This document shows positions 34,854 to 48,022 of a stretch of DNA of 64,000 nt, one piece after another; positions within the stretch are counted from its first letter, which is position 1, and each line of letters opens with the position of its first letter. Under the pieces are notes generated by a model. That model did no database searches, was not told the DNA's origin, and saw nothing but the letters and a program-made list of their open reading frames with translations. The DNA comes from Sphagnum magellanicum (Eukaryota > Streptophyta > Sphagnopsida > Sphagnales > Sphagnaceae): the NCBI GenBank assembly GCA_021904315.1, contig CM038920.1, forward strand, positions 6,200,001-6,264,000. Direction: 5' to 3'. The position numbers and the translations under genes are program-made.

Positions 34854-37301
34854 ATGGGATCGTTGTCTTTGCTGACGCTGAACTCGCCCAAACGGGCTCA
34901 CCCGCACAACTGCGGATGCGGCGGCGCAGAGAGTGCTGAGAGTGGGAGTGCATTCTCCAGTCCTTATGGCAGTGCTCCATCTAGTCCTCGACGCGCTTGT
35001 TTCTTCAGGGAAGAAGTGGAGGAAGCACCTCTGGGTGAGGTCCGTGCCGCTATTCCCTTCATCTGGGAACACGTCCCGGGGACTCCTATACACGGTGACC
35101 ATCTACTTAGCGTTGCGGAACTAGGTCGAGAGAAGGAGGATGGAGCTCACCTTGCACGGCAAGAAAACAGCTTCAAACATCTGGCAGAAGAAGATACTTG
35201 CCAGGTTGAAGAAGCTGCAGCAGCGGGATCGGATGTTTGTGCAAACGGAGATTCTGACAATGTTGTCTTCGAGGACTTGCCTTCTTCAGAATCAGAAGAA
35301 GAGTTCGATTTCGGTGCGAAGCTCGGGACCACGAAAGAAGAGAATTCGATCATGTCGTCTACAGCCGAAGAGCTTTTCCTCAAGGGTCATATGCTACCAC
35401 TCAGTTTGCCTCCGCGACTCCGGAGCCTGAAGCTGCAGACATCGGATTCGTCACGCTCAGACTCGTCCTCCTCCGCCGATTCCAGGAGCTGTGGCTCATT
35501 TCATCAAGGAAGAAGCAGCGCCGCTGCGACGACGACGTCTTCTTCTTTTTCTTCTTCTTCGTCGAAATCGCCTCGCGGAAGCACTGCTTCCGGTTCCAGA
35601 TTTCTGGCCCTTTTCGGGTTCTCCCGAACTCCTCGGGAAACAGCGGATGTGGAGAACATGATGAAGGAGAGCGCGGGGAGAAACGCTGAAAGAATTGGAC
35701 ATAAGCGTCGGAAATCAAGATCGCTTTCTCCATCGCGTTATCTCTTTGACACCAATCCCAGGGAATCCTCCTCCTCTTCTTCGTCGTCGTCTTCTAAGGA
35801 GTCTGAAGTTCAAGCTCAACAAGCAAGCTTGGATTTGTCATTCACCGACTTAACCCTTTATCCTGTCGACCAGGTCTCAATCTTACAAGGACTCAACGAT
35901 ATCTGGCCACAACAATACAAGGAGGAGAAGGAGAAGAAGGATCAATGTGTTGACAGTGGAGGTCTTCTTCCTCACACAGACAGCTCCAATGTCGAGTCTG
36001 CAAACAACATGGGTCAGGTCATCTCCTTGCAGGCAAGCTCAGAGACTTGTCTCCCATCACTTTCTCCAATCCCTGAAGTTGACAAATCCTCTGACATCAT
36101 CAATAAAAATCAAGACATTGACGAGAATCAGGGCAAGAATCAAGACACCAATGAGAATCAAGACAAGAATCAGGACAAGAATCAAGACATCAATGAGAAT
36201 CAGGACTGTGTAACAAGACCTGCAAGCTTGAAGGAGTCTACTGGTGAGAGATCGGATTCAAGACTGGTTTGGTTCACTCGGTTTCCATTTCATACACGAA
36301 AGCTCAAGTCATCCTCAAGGTTTGTTGAGCTCCTCTGTCCTCACCCCTAGCTCAATGCCTTTCAGATTCCACACTTGGATTTTCTTCCCTGTTTGTTTTG
36401 CAACCCTAAACTGGTAAAAGCTTGATGATAATCAATGGTTGTTTCCAAACTCAACTGCAAGACCAAAAAGGAGTTCACAGAAGAGGACACAAGAAAGATG
36501 TTGTTAGGGTTGCTAAAACCTTCATGGTGATGGTTGTTTCCAAACTCAATTGCAAGAAAAGCAACAACAAAGGTCACAGAAGAGGGCACAAGAAAGATGT
36601 TAGTTTTGAGATCAAATCCATTTTGATCTTCAAATCTCTTGATTGGATTTCATGAACTAATTTCACACCTGTGACAACTTGAAGTGAGAGTCTGTAAATT
36701 TACAAGCGAATAATGTTTTGGAATGTTGATATAGTACTTCTTGAATGCTGTGTGAAACCAAGTGAAGCATTGAATGAGAAATGTGCAGTGGTGACAACCA
36801 TAGCCACCTTCTAGTCCTCAGTAGCAAAATTTGCAAAGACCCTAGAAGAATTTTGTAGCATATGACATCATGTAGCTGCTATTTGAAACACATTGAAGTG
36901 GTTATAGATGGTTGCTAACTCCATGTAGGATGGGTAATTGGTTGAATGTCAGTCCAACACCGTTATCAATTTGCAATGAAGACAACTCTGGAAAAAGTTG
37001 TCTGAGCATTGGCATTGCTGCTATTGCTTTGTCTGTGGCTGTTGTCATCATGGATGGTTACAATTTCTTTTCAGTCTTAATGGGGATCCTGCACGTTTTT
37101 CCTCATGTGAAAATTGACTTGAGTTGTTTCTTTTCCCTCTTTTCCAGATCTGCTGTTGCGCCCCATGATTTGCGCACCAAACCATTCATGTTTGATCGTC
37201 TGAGGCGAACTTTTTTCAGAGGATGCATTGGACTCACACCCACGACAGATGAGCAAGAATTTGCAGGCATTCAAAACATGAATTCTCAAAAACTTTTGTA
37301 A
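34854..37301 (+). CDS. DUF688-like plant protein of unknown function
   Basis: The first exon is open from a well-placed ATG (accATGG) at 34854. Its hallmark is IPFIWEHVPGTP (residues 67-78), the motif that opens plant DUF688-type proteins. The rest is disordered: acidic 90-160, Ser-rich 197-245 and 300-312, a basic KRRKSRSLSPSR stretch near 285-295, and Asn-Gln-Asp repeats (418-450) from a hexamer-based DNA repeat. Read straight through, it ends at 36350 (498 residues, VELLCPHP). A GT-AG intron 36320-37147 is frame-preserving and would replace the last residues with 50 others (37148..37301), giving 539 residues. The donor (AAG/GTTTGT) is moderate, so either or both forms may exist. Role and location are unknown. 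Confidence 0.75.
36434..36602. repeat. Diverged tandem duplication in the putative DUF688-like intron or 3' UTR
   Basis: A block of about 70 bp beginning tggttgtttccaaactcaa and ending cacaagaaagatgtt occurs at 36434-36500 and again at 36530-36602, about 96 bp apart, with a few substitutions and a small insertion. Confidence 0.75.
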
Positions 37302-37904
37302 GTGTTTTTATGCACAGAAAGTAATAACAGATCAACATAATCAAAATCCATCTTTAGTCCTCAGTCAAATTTCTGGAGGCAAGTAAGTAGTCTGAGAAAT
37401 GCTCTGAGGTGTCTAGATCTAGTTTAATTTGACCATTGGGTTTTTCAGATGTACATGTTTGTATTGTACATTGAAGAAAAACTACTCTATATCAGTGAGA
37501 AACAGTTGAAGAAACTATGGAGATATGTTCTTCATATGCGAAATTGATTCAAGGTACCTGAATGGAAGGACCTAGGAAATGGATTGTAAATCATTACTTT
37601 CGGGTATTATATGCACTCCTATTAGATGTCTGTATTGCAGCTTATTTCTTGCTGTGGTTTTTTTTGGGAGTGGACTCTTCTTTTGTCTAATTGCACATGA
37701 TTTGTTTGTTATTACACTTGCTCCTTAGTGAAATTCTCAATTGCTCCCTAGTAGTAGTGTTTGCACAATTCTTGAGTCCTTGAAAGGTACATAGATTTTG
37801 CCATTATGTCTCATTTTTTGTAGAAACCCAGAATCCCATTAAAATTTGTGAAGACTGCCTTTGGGAACTCCTTGCAACAGACCTGAATTTCTCCAACATG
37901 AATC

Positions 37905-38064
37905 ATTTGTCCAAAGGTTTGATCAGTTGCCCACAGGTTGTCTTGCATTATCACAGCTGCAAGCAGATGAGCTCCACACTATAGAGGAAGCAAGGTACCA
38001 CAGAAGAAGGAGCTTAATCAGAATGCTAATAAGCACAGGGCCAACTGCAATCAGCTGCAACTGA
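37905..38064 (+). other. Possible extra exon downstream of the DUF688-like gene
   Basis: A frame with protein-like content, LSQLQADELHTIEEARYHRR followed by RSLIRMLI, ends at a stop at 38064. Acceptor-like cag sites lie just upstream (37936-37938). It could be a further 3' exon or a relic; no family is recognised. Confidence 0.2.
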
Positions 38065-41000
38065 AGAAGTCAAGGAATTTTGTAAAACCCATTTGCAGAG
38101 ATTTTCTGAATTTTTTTGTCAACTCCCAAAAATCATGCAAGTCTTTGTTTCAAATGTTGACATTGGAGCCCACAAATTGCCATCAGCAACACCCCATGAA
38201 ATGGAAAGGTTGTGTGACTTTGATTGCTAAAAGGTCATTATTGTACAAGGGGTTTTATTTTTCAATTTTGTGATGTGTCATGACGATTTAGCCAACTTTG
38301 GCTATTAACAGAATATGGAAGGAAAAACATCATCAATGACACCCATGTGGATGCGGTGAAATAGAAAAATCATGTCTATTGTAAGTTGTAAAGTAGCATT
38401 TTTCTGCCATTTTACAAAACTGGACAACTTGGTGACTTTGTGGGCAAGAATTGAGAGCAATTGGCTCCTTTGCTTTTCACTGTATTAAAAGCAGATACTT
38501 ACTTGACAATTTTCTTCCTCTATGTTTGGCAAATCTATAATTTCAGTGTTCAACTTAAATTAACAAATGCAAAAAAAATTCAAAGAAAACCATTTTGGAT
38601 CCAACTAAACAAAAACATAATGACAAGTCCAAAATTCAAATTAATTTCTATCACTCGTAATGTCAAGAACCACTATCTATTAGTATAATACTATATGTGC
38701 AATTTTGATGTGGCACCATATTACTAGATAATTTATTAAAAATGGTGCCAAGTTGCTAGTTAGGTTTGGAAGAATGTACCTTCTTTCGTGAGGTTCATTG
38801 ACACATCGCTAAGTTTATTCTAATGCTTGGGGCACGAACCTTTTGAAAGGCAACAACGAAAAGAAGATAGAAATGTTTGAAAGATAGTTGTGCAAAAAAG
38901 TTCGGGATAATGAATAGGATGGTGTGACAAGTTCACAAGCACCTCATAGACAAGTCGTTTGCACAAGTGAAACAATGCAAATGATTAGTGGAAATGGAGT
39001 CAATTTTGGATTGTGGACTTTTCTTGGACTCACATGTTCTAAGACTCACAAGTGGGAATGCAAAATTCTCAAATTATGAATCTCAAAACTTTGCATGTTC
39101 ATAATTTTTTCATATGAACTCTAATTGAAGAGCTTCCAACTACAAAGTTGTATTCTTCAATGAAATAATTTTAACACCATGTTACACACTTCCATTGAAG
39201 GTCATTTGATTCTTGTTTCTTTGACTCTAATGGTCATAAGTTCTCATTCTTGATTTTGTTTTACCATAAGTTTTATCTCATAGCTGCAATTGAATAATGC
39301 AAACTCACTTATTTAAGCTTTAAGAGTTTTCCAATGGTTTAAAAAATCAACATTTATCCTTACATTTTTGTCTCAAAGATTTGGGACAACCCAAAACTCC
39401 TTAACTCCCAAAATGAGAATTCATCTTGAAAATTTTGAAAATGCTTCCTTTTCATTCCCCAAATGTTTTAAGCATGGTTCTCACATTAGTTTGTTCTCAA
39501 CCTATTTTCTTTTTCTTATGCCCCAACTTTTTTCTTATAAGCCCAAGGCTAAGGTTGTGAGATTCATATTTTATCTACCCAAACCTTAAGTAACATGGAA
39601 TTCAATAGATAAAAGCTTAGGCGCACAAAAATTTTAACACACATGAATAATGAAACTCGGGAATTATAGGGTACATAATATATACCATCATATTTATGGG
39701 GACTCTAACTATAGTGAATCTTTAGTTATGTAATTATGATGAAAATCTTGGGAAAACATTATTTTCAAAATTAGGTATGTAGTTGCAATGGACATAGAAA
39801 AGAAAAGGGGGAAGCACCAATCATACTTAATAAACAATGAAAATGAGTTTTAAAGTGTGAAGTTGTATGTGCATAGTTGGTGAGTATGTGTGTAAGATAT
39901 TTCAAGTATTATCTTACATTTTTTATTGGAATATTTTTGTATGTGTATTGTGCATAAATGTTGTTTTTACCTCAATATAATGTTCCAAGGCATATGAAGG
40001 ATGTGTGGCAAAGTTTCAATATTGCTACTAATGTTATGAATGTCCATGTCTTCTCAAAACATTAAAACAAGTTTTGTTCAAAAACCAACTACTAAACCAA
40101 TTTTAGACCATTCAACTTTGAAGGAAAGCAATTTGTTATATATTTGGATAAAATGCCAAGTGTTTTGCAAACTTCTCTTTATATTTTTTACACATCCTAA
40201 AACCAAAGCTTTTCAAACAGCCATGTTTTGCAAATTTAGAAATTTTTGCAACACATGTCCAAAAATAAAAATACCCCTCCCCACTTTCTTATAAATAAAG
40301 GCAAAATATGTAAACATTATTGACTAAATTGCAAATGAACTCAAATGCAAATAGTTGATTCTTGTGTCAAAAAGTTGTTTCTATGTATCCCTATTAAACA
40401 TGAAACATTAAATAACTGCTAATGAATGTTGTTTAGGCTTGTCCATTTACAAGCCTAACATTTATCATTAACTTACTCTTGAGTGTTAATGAAAAAGATT
40501 GTTATACTTTAAATTTATCTTATAACTACGTCAACGTTAATCGAATCCTATAATAAAACCACACAACTTTGTGCAAAGCGTCACATTAACAAACAATTCA
40601 CTATTTTGGACCTTTAGGGTGACCACATTTACCATTTTTGGATAACTTTGTGATGTATTTTTAGCCTTTGTCACAATCTTTTTTATAAGTTTTGTTGGCT
40701 TTTCATCATTCATGTTATGTGAGAGGTGAAACTTATGTAAGTATTCAAATTAAATAAAAATTTGTAAAAATTTTGATCAATGTAATAAATCATATCTTCT
40801 TTTAACACATTCTTTATTTATGATGTTCATTCTACCAAGAAGAATTTAAATTTTTAAAATAAATGATAAAATTAAGTAGATTCTTCCTTTAGATAATGAT
40901 TTGTAAGTCTAATTTTGTCTAATTATCATGGGGAAAAAGCATCCGCCAATTGGAACTTGTAATGTGGTTTAAATTTTGCATGGAACAACTTGGATACTTT

Positions 41001-41929
41001 CTAATAAAAATAGTGAATTTGGGTTGGTCATTCTAGTGTATTTAATAAAAGAAATTAGCACTGGAAACTTCTATTGGAAACTTCAAGACTTTATTTTAAG
41101 TGTGATTTCACTTCATTCCAATTATTTCAAAACACCAAAATTTTAGGTTTAAATATTTTATTGTGCATTTCTTACATTTATGCTTTGAAATTTTAAAAAA
41201 AATAGATTTGAAAGATGAAATATAAATATGTTTGTATGTCAAATAAATACCTAAAAACATACCAATTATATATTAACAACCATATGTTTCCTCATTCACC
41301 TACATGCAAAGTCTACTAACAAATAAATAGATGATATTTGCAACCTATCATAACCTCTCTAAACAATCAACAAATTTACATGTTTAATATTATACATACA
41401 GGTTAGATTTGGCATAAATTAATTAAAATAAAATGTGACCAAAAAAATGAAACAAATAAAAATTGCAATCTTTAATGAAAAATATCATAATGAAGTACTT
41501 ATATAATACTCGTTTAGACACTCAAACCTAGTACAACGTTTAACCAAAATATTTTTTAACACATTGTTTCCATTTGACCACAAATTCCAATCATTTAAAC
41601 ATTTGAAATCCCTATCAATTATAATTTAATGGTATTCAAAAAATAATAATATAATATTAACTAATGTGACCATGTCATTGGCCCAAGTGTGAACATGACT
41701 ATATAATTGTTTCAAGTATGAATATTGCTTTTACTAAATTGAATTGTAAAAAAAGAAATTTTGAATTTAAATAATTTTTAGGCAAATAAAACTATTCAAA
41801 ATTCAACATCTCTAAGTCACTTTAGATTTTAAAATTACAAAATCACCTCCAAGAAATCACACTCACAAAATAGAAGACTGTTAAAAGCTTGCCCCAATTT
41901 CCCTAAAGTTCTTAGTTTTGATTTTATTG
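38065..41929. other. Intergenic AT-rich DNA, no gene seen
   Basis: Long A/T-rich stretch without coding signal, RNA gene or bounded element that I can support. Confidence 0.5.
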
Positions 41930-42550
41930 AATTTTTAGTGACAAAAATATTCATTATTCAATAACCAAGCACCATAGGTCTAAACATTACAAAACCACTT
42001 CGATGCACTCCTTATCATCAAGGGCTTTTTAATGTTACTACTAGCATGATGGGGGCAATGTAGTTTGGAAGATCTCAACATGGCAGGCAAACAAACAAAC
42101 AAACAACCTTCTTTAATAAATATAGTGTGGCCCAACCATTATCATGTCCTCAACTGATTTTTCCTTTCAAAACATGGTTTTTTGGATTTTTTTTGAATTT
42201 TCAGCGACACAAATCACTTTTAAATCAATATAACCCACATTCTGAATCCAAATCTTACCAAATAAATTCCATTAAATCCTGCTCATCAAGATATTTTCAA
42301 CAATGCCAAAAGCACATTCCAATTCCTCCAAAAATTTCAAGTAGGATTTAATTTAATTTTCAGTGAAAAAATCATTCAATATTCAAGAACTTTTGCATCG
42401 CAAGTCCAAACATCGTGGAACCATGCACTCCTCCTCCTTGAGAGCCTTCCAAAGAGACCAAGAATGTTATCTGAAGCATCTTGGTTTGGTGGATCTCATC
42501 AGTACAAACAAAACAAACAAACTACCTTCTTTCATAAATTGATGTTCAAT
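41930..42550. repeat. Three diverged tandem copies of a repeat of about 200 bp
   Basis: Copies start near 41936, 42196 and 42353, each with gaatttt(t/c)ag(t/c)g(a)ca followed by attcaat-like sequence, then tccaaa, then a ctcctcatcaag-like block. Copies 1 and 3 also share aaacaaacaaac...ccttcttt(a/c)ataaat at their ends. Old divergence; no coding content. Confidence 0.5.
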
Positions 42551-42634
42551 AATTATTTGTACTTAAGACCTTACCGAACAAACAATTCATCAAGTAATGA
42601 CTTTCATCTTTAACCATTTGAGGTTTTTAATAGG

Positions 42635-43065
42635 GTTGGGCAATTGTATACATTTAATGAAGAAACTTCAATTTAGGTTCTAAAAAATAAACTAAAATTG
42701 GTGTAGTTTCATTTTGGTTCTACACATAAATGAAACAAGGAATTTAGTTTCATGTATAGTTCTTCAAAAACAATTCCAGTTTGAGTTTTGATTCTAATTT
42801 TCAAATTCAGACCTAAACCATCAATTAACAGTAAAATTATTTCAATTTTCATCTTTTTTTAGAGACATGTATTTCGGTTCCAATTTCATTTTCACACATT
42901 AACAAAACCAAAACCGCAATTTTGGGTTTATTCTTAGATAATAAATTTGGATTAAATTTCAATTCTAAAAATTAGACCAATTTATGATTCAATTTTAACT
43001 AATGGAATTTTAATTCATAGTTTGGACCCAACAAAGTAGGTTCCTGCTAAACATTGGTTTTTACT
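42635..43065. mobile_element. Eroded hAT-type MITE
   Basis: Begins atagggttgggcaattg and ends ctgctaaacattgg, resembling the tagtgttgggca ends of hAT MITEs. The interior has repeated ggttcca/aattctaa stretches. The right 130 bp match 18500-18645. No open frame and no clean target duplication. Confidence 0.4.
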
Positions 43066-45339
43066 ATGTTGTGAAGGTATCTAGTCCATAAGGTTGAATA
43101 CAGATATTCAAGTTCATTTTGTGGGATTGGAATTAAAGTTGATACCCTTTTATTGGAATAGGTGAAACCTAAAAAGAATGGGAATCAATTGTTCCCAAAT
43201 GTCAAGCCTTATTACTATAATCAAATTATTTATAATTACATAAACTAAAAGCACCTTATAGCATGAAAGTGTTGATAATGTATCTTTGTTGCCTATCCAA
43301 ACAAATTTAAACTATAAGGATCAACACATTTCGATTTCACTATCAATGAGCCCATTAGTCATCTTTGTAGCTATTTTACTAGTTACAAAATTTGCCCCCA
43401 ACTCTCATGAAATTGTATCTCATAGAAATAATATGAAATATATCCCCCACACATAGAGTAGCTCAAGAGGTTGAACAAAACAAAAAAACCCAACACATTC
43501 TAACACATCACATAACTTGAAACTCCTAATTCACATGACATTTGTTCCCACATAGCTAAGGTAAAACATAGCCCACACATATTGAAACTCAGGAAGTTGA
43601 ACAATGATCGAAACAAATTGCCAAGTTTCCCATAGCACACCAAATCTCCAAAATAGAATTTCCTTTTGGAGTTCTTTTTATTGTGGGTACTCCCTCCCAA
43701 AATCACAAAACCAATACTTCTTCCACAAAATTCCAAAATCACCTAGACATATCACTACTTTAAAATTCCACTCTAACTATTGCCGAAATCCTTAGGGTGC
43801 TTCATCATTTCCTTTAATGTGACCCTTAAACACTATTGCTACATCTATCTCCTTTCCTTTGAAGCTTTTGGTGCAATGAAAAAGCATAACTCCAAAGGTA
43901 AAACAATTAGTAACCATAAAACATTATTCCCATGTCGTTTTTTTAATGTTCCTAAACTTTAACCTATGATCTCCATGACCAAGATGGTACACACAATCAA
44001 CCTAGGAAAAATAAACTTAGCTTTGTTACCCAATGCACATCGTAATGCCAAACATATATTAAAAAGCTTTTTGTTCCATAACTCACATCCTCCAAACAAT
44101 GGTGTAGCAATAGTTCACATTCATCTAGATATCTCCAACATCAAAACTACCAAATGTAATCTACAAGAAACAAATCAAAGAAAAAGTAAACCAAACCATC
44201 CACAAAACCTTTTCCCCCATCTCCATAAATTGCCAAAATATTTGTTGCCTTTTGGCTTTCAATAATTGATGGCACTATTCCATCCAATCAGGGTTTCATG
44301 AACTTTAAATCTATGTCACATTGGCACAAGAACCAAATTGTAAAACTAGTCTTTGGCAAAATCAAAACCAAAATTAAAATTGTCAAAAAATATTTTTCAA
44401 CACTGTTTATGTGAATTCGACTTAAAATGTTCATTGAAGATTGTATATTGATAAAAACATTGATTACACGTCTATTGGCTAGTGGAACAAAAAAACCAAT
44501 GTATGTATTGGATGAAACAAATATTAAAATTCAAATACTCATAATCACCAATTAAAGGTGTCTAAGAAAGTCAAAATCACAAACATCACACATTGACCTT
44601 TTTCTTCATTTTCAAATCCTCTTTTTAAAGTTAAAATAACTATCAAATTTTTTTTTCACATTTGTAATATATTTTCAAATTTTTTTTAGGCGATTTGTAA
44701 AAATCTCAAGTTCATATTTGAGGTTGCATTGAACCACATATACAATCACAATAATGTGCTAAACTATATGTCAAATGTTATGCTAACAATAATGTTATAA
44801 CATAATGTCATTGAATAATATTTTTAAAGATAAAAAAATGTCAACAAATTCAATTAATGTGAAAGAACTAGTTGCAAAATGTTATCAAAATATATATTTT
44901 TCAATCATGCCATAAATGAAGTTTGAATATTATCCTAAAGTCACACATAGTCCAACCCCTTTTTATACCCTTTTCATTTTGTCATCACTTTTTTTTCTTT
45001 TTTTTGTTATCCATAACATCTTTTTAAAAAATGATTAAAACTCAACATGAAATTGCTAAATTTTATTATGATGCAATTATGTTCATAGCCATCCTTTGAC
45101 TAGTTATTTCAAGATTTATGTTAGGAATCGCATCCAAAACCAAATTCCTTTTAGCACTTGTGAAAGTGCAAAAAATAATTTGATTATGACTATGACACTC
45201 AATGCGAATTAATCAAACAATTTAGTGTTCACCTGCTCATTTCAACTTGTTTTGGACCCATAATGAACAATTCCATCCTTGGTCTAAGATACTTCATGAA
45301 TAAGTTTATTGTCAAGTTCTTTAAGTAAGTTGAAATTAT
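43066..45339. other. Intergenic AT-rich DNA, no gene seen
   Basis: Open frames of up to 99 codons (for example 43966-44265) have no recognisable motif and are probably chance. Confidence 0.45.
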
Positions 45340-45640
45340 TTTTTTCCAACAATTGATAAATAAGCTAAACTTTACAATTAATATAAATTTTAATTAATTG
45401 TTGAACTCCATACCCTTATTTTAATTTGTCATAAAACTTTGTACCTATTCAATCTCTAGCATTGGGGAATGTGTAACTAGTTTGTACATGGAACCCAACT
45501 CAATTTTCAAATCAAGCTCAAAGGTTTTTGAATTTGCTCAAAATAAAACCAATGGGTTTTTTAATTGAAAAAACCCAACCTCAAGCCCTCACTTGAAGAA
45601 CTTCTAAATAAATTTAAAATGTCAAAACCAGGACTACATA
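45340..45640. mobile_element. Second copy of the 1690-2237 hAT-type MITE family, partial
   Basis: Shares the order of motifs taattgttgaact, aatttgtcataaaactttgtac, ctagcattggggaatgtgt, ggtttttgaatttg and cttgaagaact with the methylesterase-intron element, at clearly lower identity. Terminal repeats are eroded. Confidence 0.5.
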
Positions 45641-46499
45641 AAGTGCTGGTTCATGGAAGGCCTCTTGACCAAGGCAGGTTTGTTGGCCTTGCCTACCAAG
45701 GCAAGAAGGATATTGTGTTTAGATTCATTATAGAGTATATAGTAGCTTAAGGGATTTTGGCCCCTAAGTAATAATAGGTCTATTTTTATATGAGGATTTT
45801 TTGAAGATGATATTTTGGCCTAAAACTTGAGATTAGTTATAGAGTTATAATATATCTTGAAGGATTTTGGTTTCATTTAGAGGATTTTTTGAAGATTATA
45901 TTTTTGCATGGTGAAATATTTGAGTTTCCGTAATTCTTCTTTTCCCTAAGATATGTTTTAATGTAAATGGCAAGCCCATAGTGTGACACACCCCCTTGTT
46001 AAAATAGGAATTGTTCCATGAAGTTCCCAAAAACTGAAACTTACACTTAGTAATTCACAGTTTCATCTGGTGAACAAATGAATGAATGAGGGACCAAATG
46101 AATGAATGAGGTACCTAACTTACATCCATTCATCCATTGTCGGCCTCCACTCTCTCTCTTCTCTCTCCCAACAAGTGCTTCCAAGTGTTTGTTTTATTGG
46201 CAAATTTTCGACCTCAAAAATATGATTTGGACCTATTTAAAGGATTTTTCCATGGAAAAAATAGCTCAAATTCGCTATATTTCGTAAAAAAATAGATTCG
46301 TAATAGCCATATTTTTAATGATAATTGCCAGTTGGCAGCCACGAATTCTTTATAAGGATTTTGTATTTTTTCTTTCTTTCTTTCTTTCTCCTAATTTCAT
46401 ATCTAGTATGTAACCAAATTTGGCTAAATTATTTTCTGGATGATAGCCACTTTGACGACATCACAAAATCCTTAAAATAAACTCTGGTGCTTCCACCCC
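45641..46499. other. Intergenic, distal upstream of the Tic22-like gene
   Basis: AT-rich with a CTTT microsatellite (46371-46388) and a 19-bp direct repeat of accaaatgaatgaatgagg type near 46073-46110. No gene seen. Confidence 0.4.
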
Positions 46500-48022
46500 C
46501 ATCCTTTGCTTGCATCACCAAAACGCCAGCCCTGCCTTTGTTTCTTCAGGCAGTCGATGGCGGATGCAAGCACGCCAGCAGCCCCATCCATCTTTCTTTC
46601 TTCTTCGTTTTTGGCCGGCCTTGATCAGCAGCACTTGCCTGACCTCACACTCTTTCTTTCCATTCTTTGCACTACTACCCACAACCCCATTTTCCTTTCT
46701 TCTTGCAAGGACCCACACGCCAAGGACCCTACATTCACGGAGCTCGGGGAACCGGACGATGAGGCGGAGGGAAGGGCGGCTGTTGTTCTTCCTTGTACGC
46801 GAATGTTGAGGTATTTTTTGCTGGCAATTCGTTTTTTTGTTTGGGGGGAGTTTTGGGTATTAAGTTTCCGGAAGGATGTGGAGTCGAGGTTGAGGAAGGT
46901 TGTTTTTTGCTTTCGATCTTTCTGGAAACAAATTTGTTGTGTGTGTGTGTGTGTGTGTGTCCAGCTCTTGTGGCTTGGGTTGTTAGGGTTTGCAGAAGAG
47001 AGAGAGAACTCATATCATCATGGGGTCAAGTGGCATGAAGAAATTTGAGTCTGTTGCTTTTGTTTGTTTGTTTGCCGTGGAAAATTTGTAGGTGGGAGAG
47101 ATTGTCATTAGTGACATGTCTGTGGACAACGGCATAGAGAAGACTTTGGGTCCCCTTTGAGCTTTGGATTTTTTTCCTAGAGGTGGGTGAAATGACACCT
47201 CCTTTCTGCTGCATCTAAGACATGAAACTGGGTTCTGGAGTTGCATTTCATGGTGGAGGAATTTGTCTACTATAAAGTCTGTGATGACAGTCTTCTAATG
47301 TAATTCCTCCCTCACATAGGTCTCACAATGCTGATTTTAGGGTTATGATGAAATTGCAGATATAGCATGGTAGTACTCGATAACCTTATGATCTGGTAGT
47401 GTGATTTTTTCTGTTACACATATTGGATTTGTGTAGTGAAAAGTGTTGGCAGCTTGAAGATCATCTGAAGTATCTCCAGGGTTTAGAATAACACTCCATT
47501 TAGAAGCAAAAGTTAGTGGTGTCCACTGCCTCATCCCACTGTTTCTATTTGATGGGTTAGCTTGAGGACATGAGCTTTATGTCTCAAATGGTTGCAACAT
47601 GGGAGGGGATGACTTTGAGGGTTCATCTTGCTGTGGTATGAAATATTTTAGAAAAAAACACTTTCGTATACTTCATGCCACTCCCAGATGTTGAACATGG
47701 AGGTGAGAAACTCAGCCATTCGGTTTAATCTGCTGCAGGTTTCTGGTTTGATGGGCAATAATGACTTCTGAATTGCTGATCAAGAGCTCAAAATAAGGAT
47801 TCTCTCTCTTTGGTCTGCTGTGCATAATCAAGTGTTATCGTAACTGTTGTAAGTACCTCTTTTTCTTTCCAGTTGCAGGATATGGTTGTTGCGGTAAATA
47901 CACTATGCAGTTTATGCTTGGAATGTCATCAACCTCAATTTGAAACTTTCATGTCCTCTATCAGGGTCTTCAAAGATCTCAATGTTCTTTTTCTTTTGTT
48001 GTACTTTTTGCAGGAGTTGATT
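46500..48022 (+). promoter_or_regulatory. Probable 5' leader (with introns) of the Tic22-like gene
   Basis: A GC-rich block at 46500-46870 marks the promoter or first exon. Candidate donors follow (for example gag/gtattt at 46810). A strong acceptor, a long pyrimidine tract then tttttgcag, ends at 48013, nine bases before the ATG; a second acceptor (tttccag) ends at 47871. A GT microsatellite lies at 46938-46960. Splices I tried from the upstream ATG (46559) into the main frame hit stops, so I treat this region as untranslated. Confidence 0.45.

Noticed and set aside
43966-44265. A 99-codon plus-strand frame
   Set aside because: Composition follows the AT-rich background and no motif is recognisable.
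46506-47048. A 180-codon frame upstream of the Tic22-like gene, with an ATG at 46559
   Set aside because: It includes a GT microsatellite and does not splice in frame to the main exon in the combinations I tried; more likely leader and intron.
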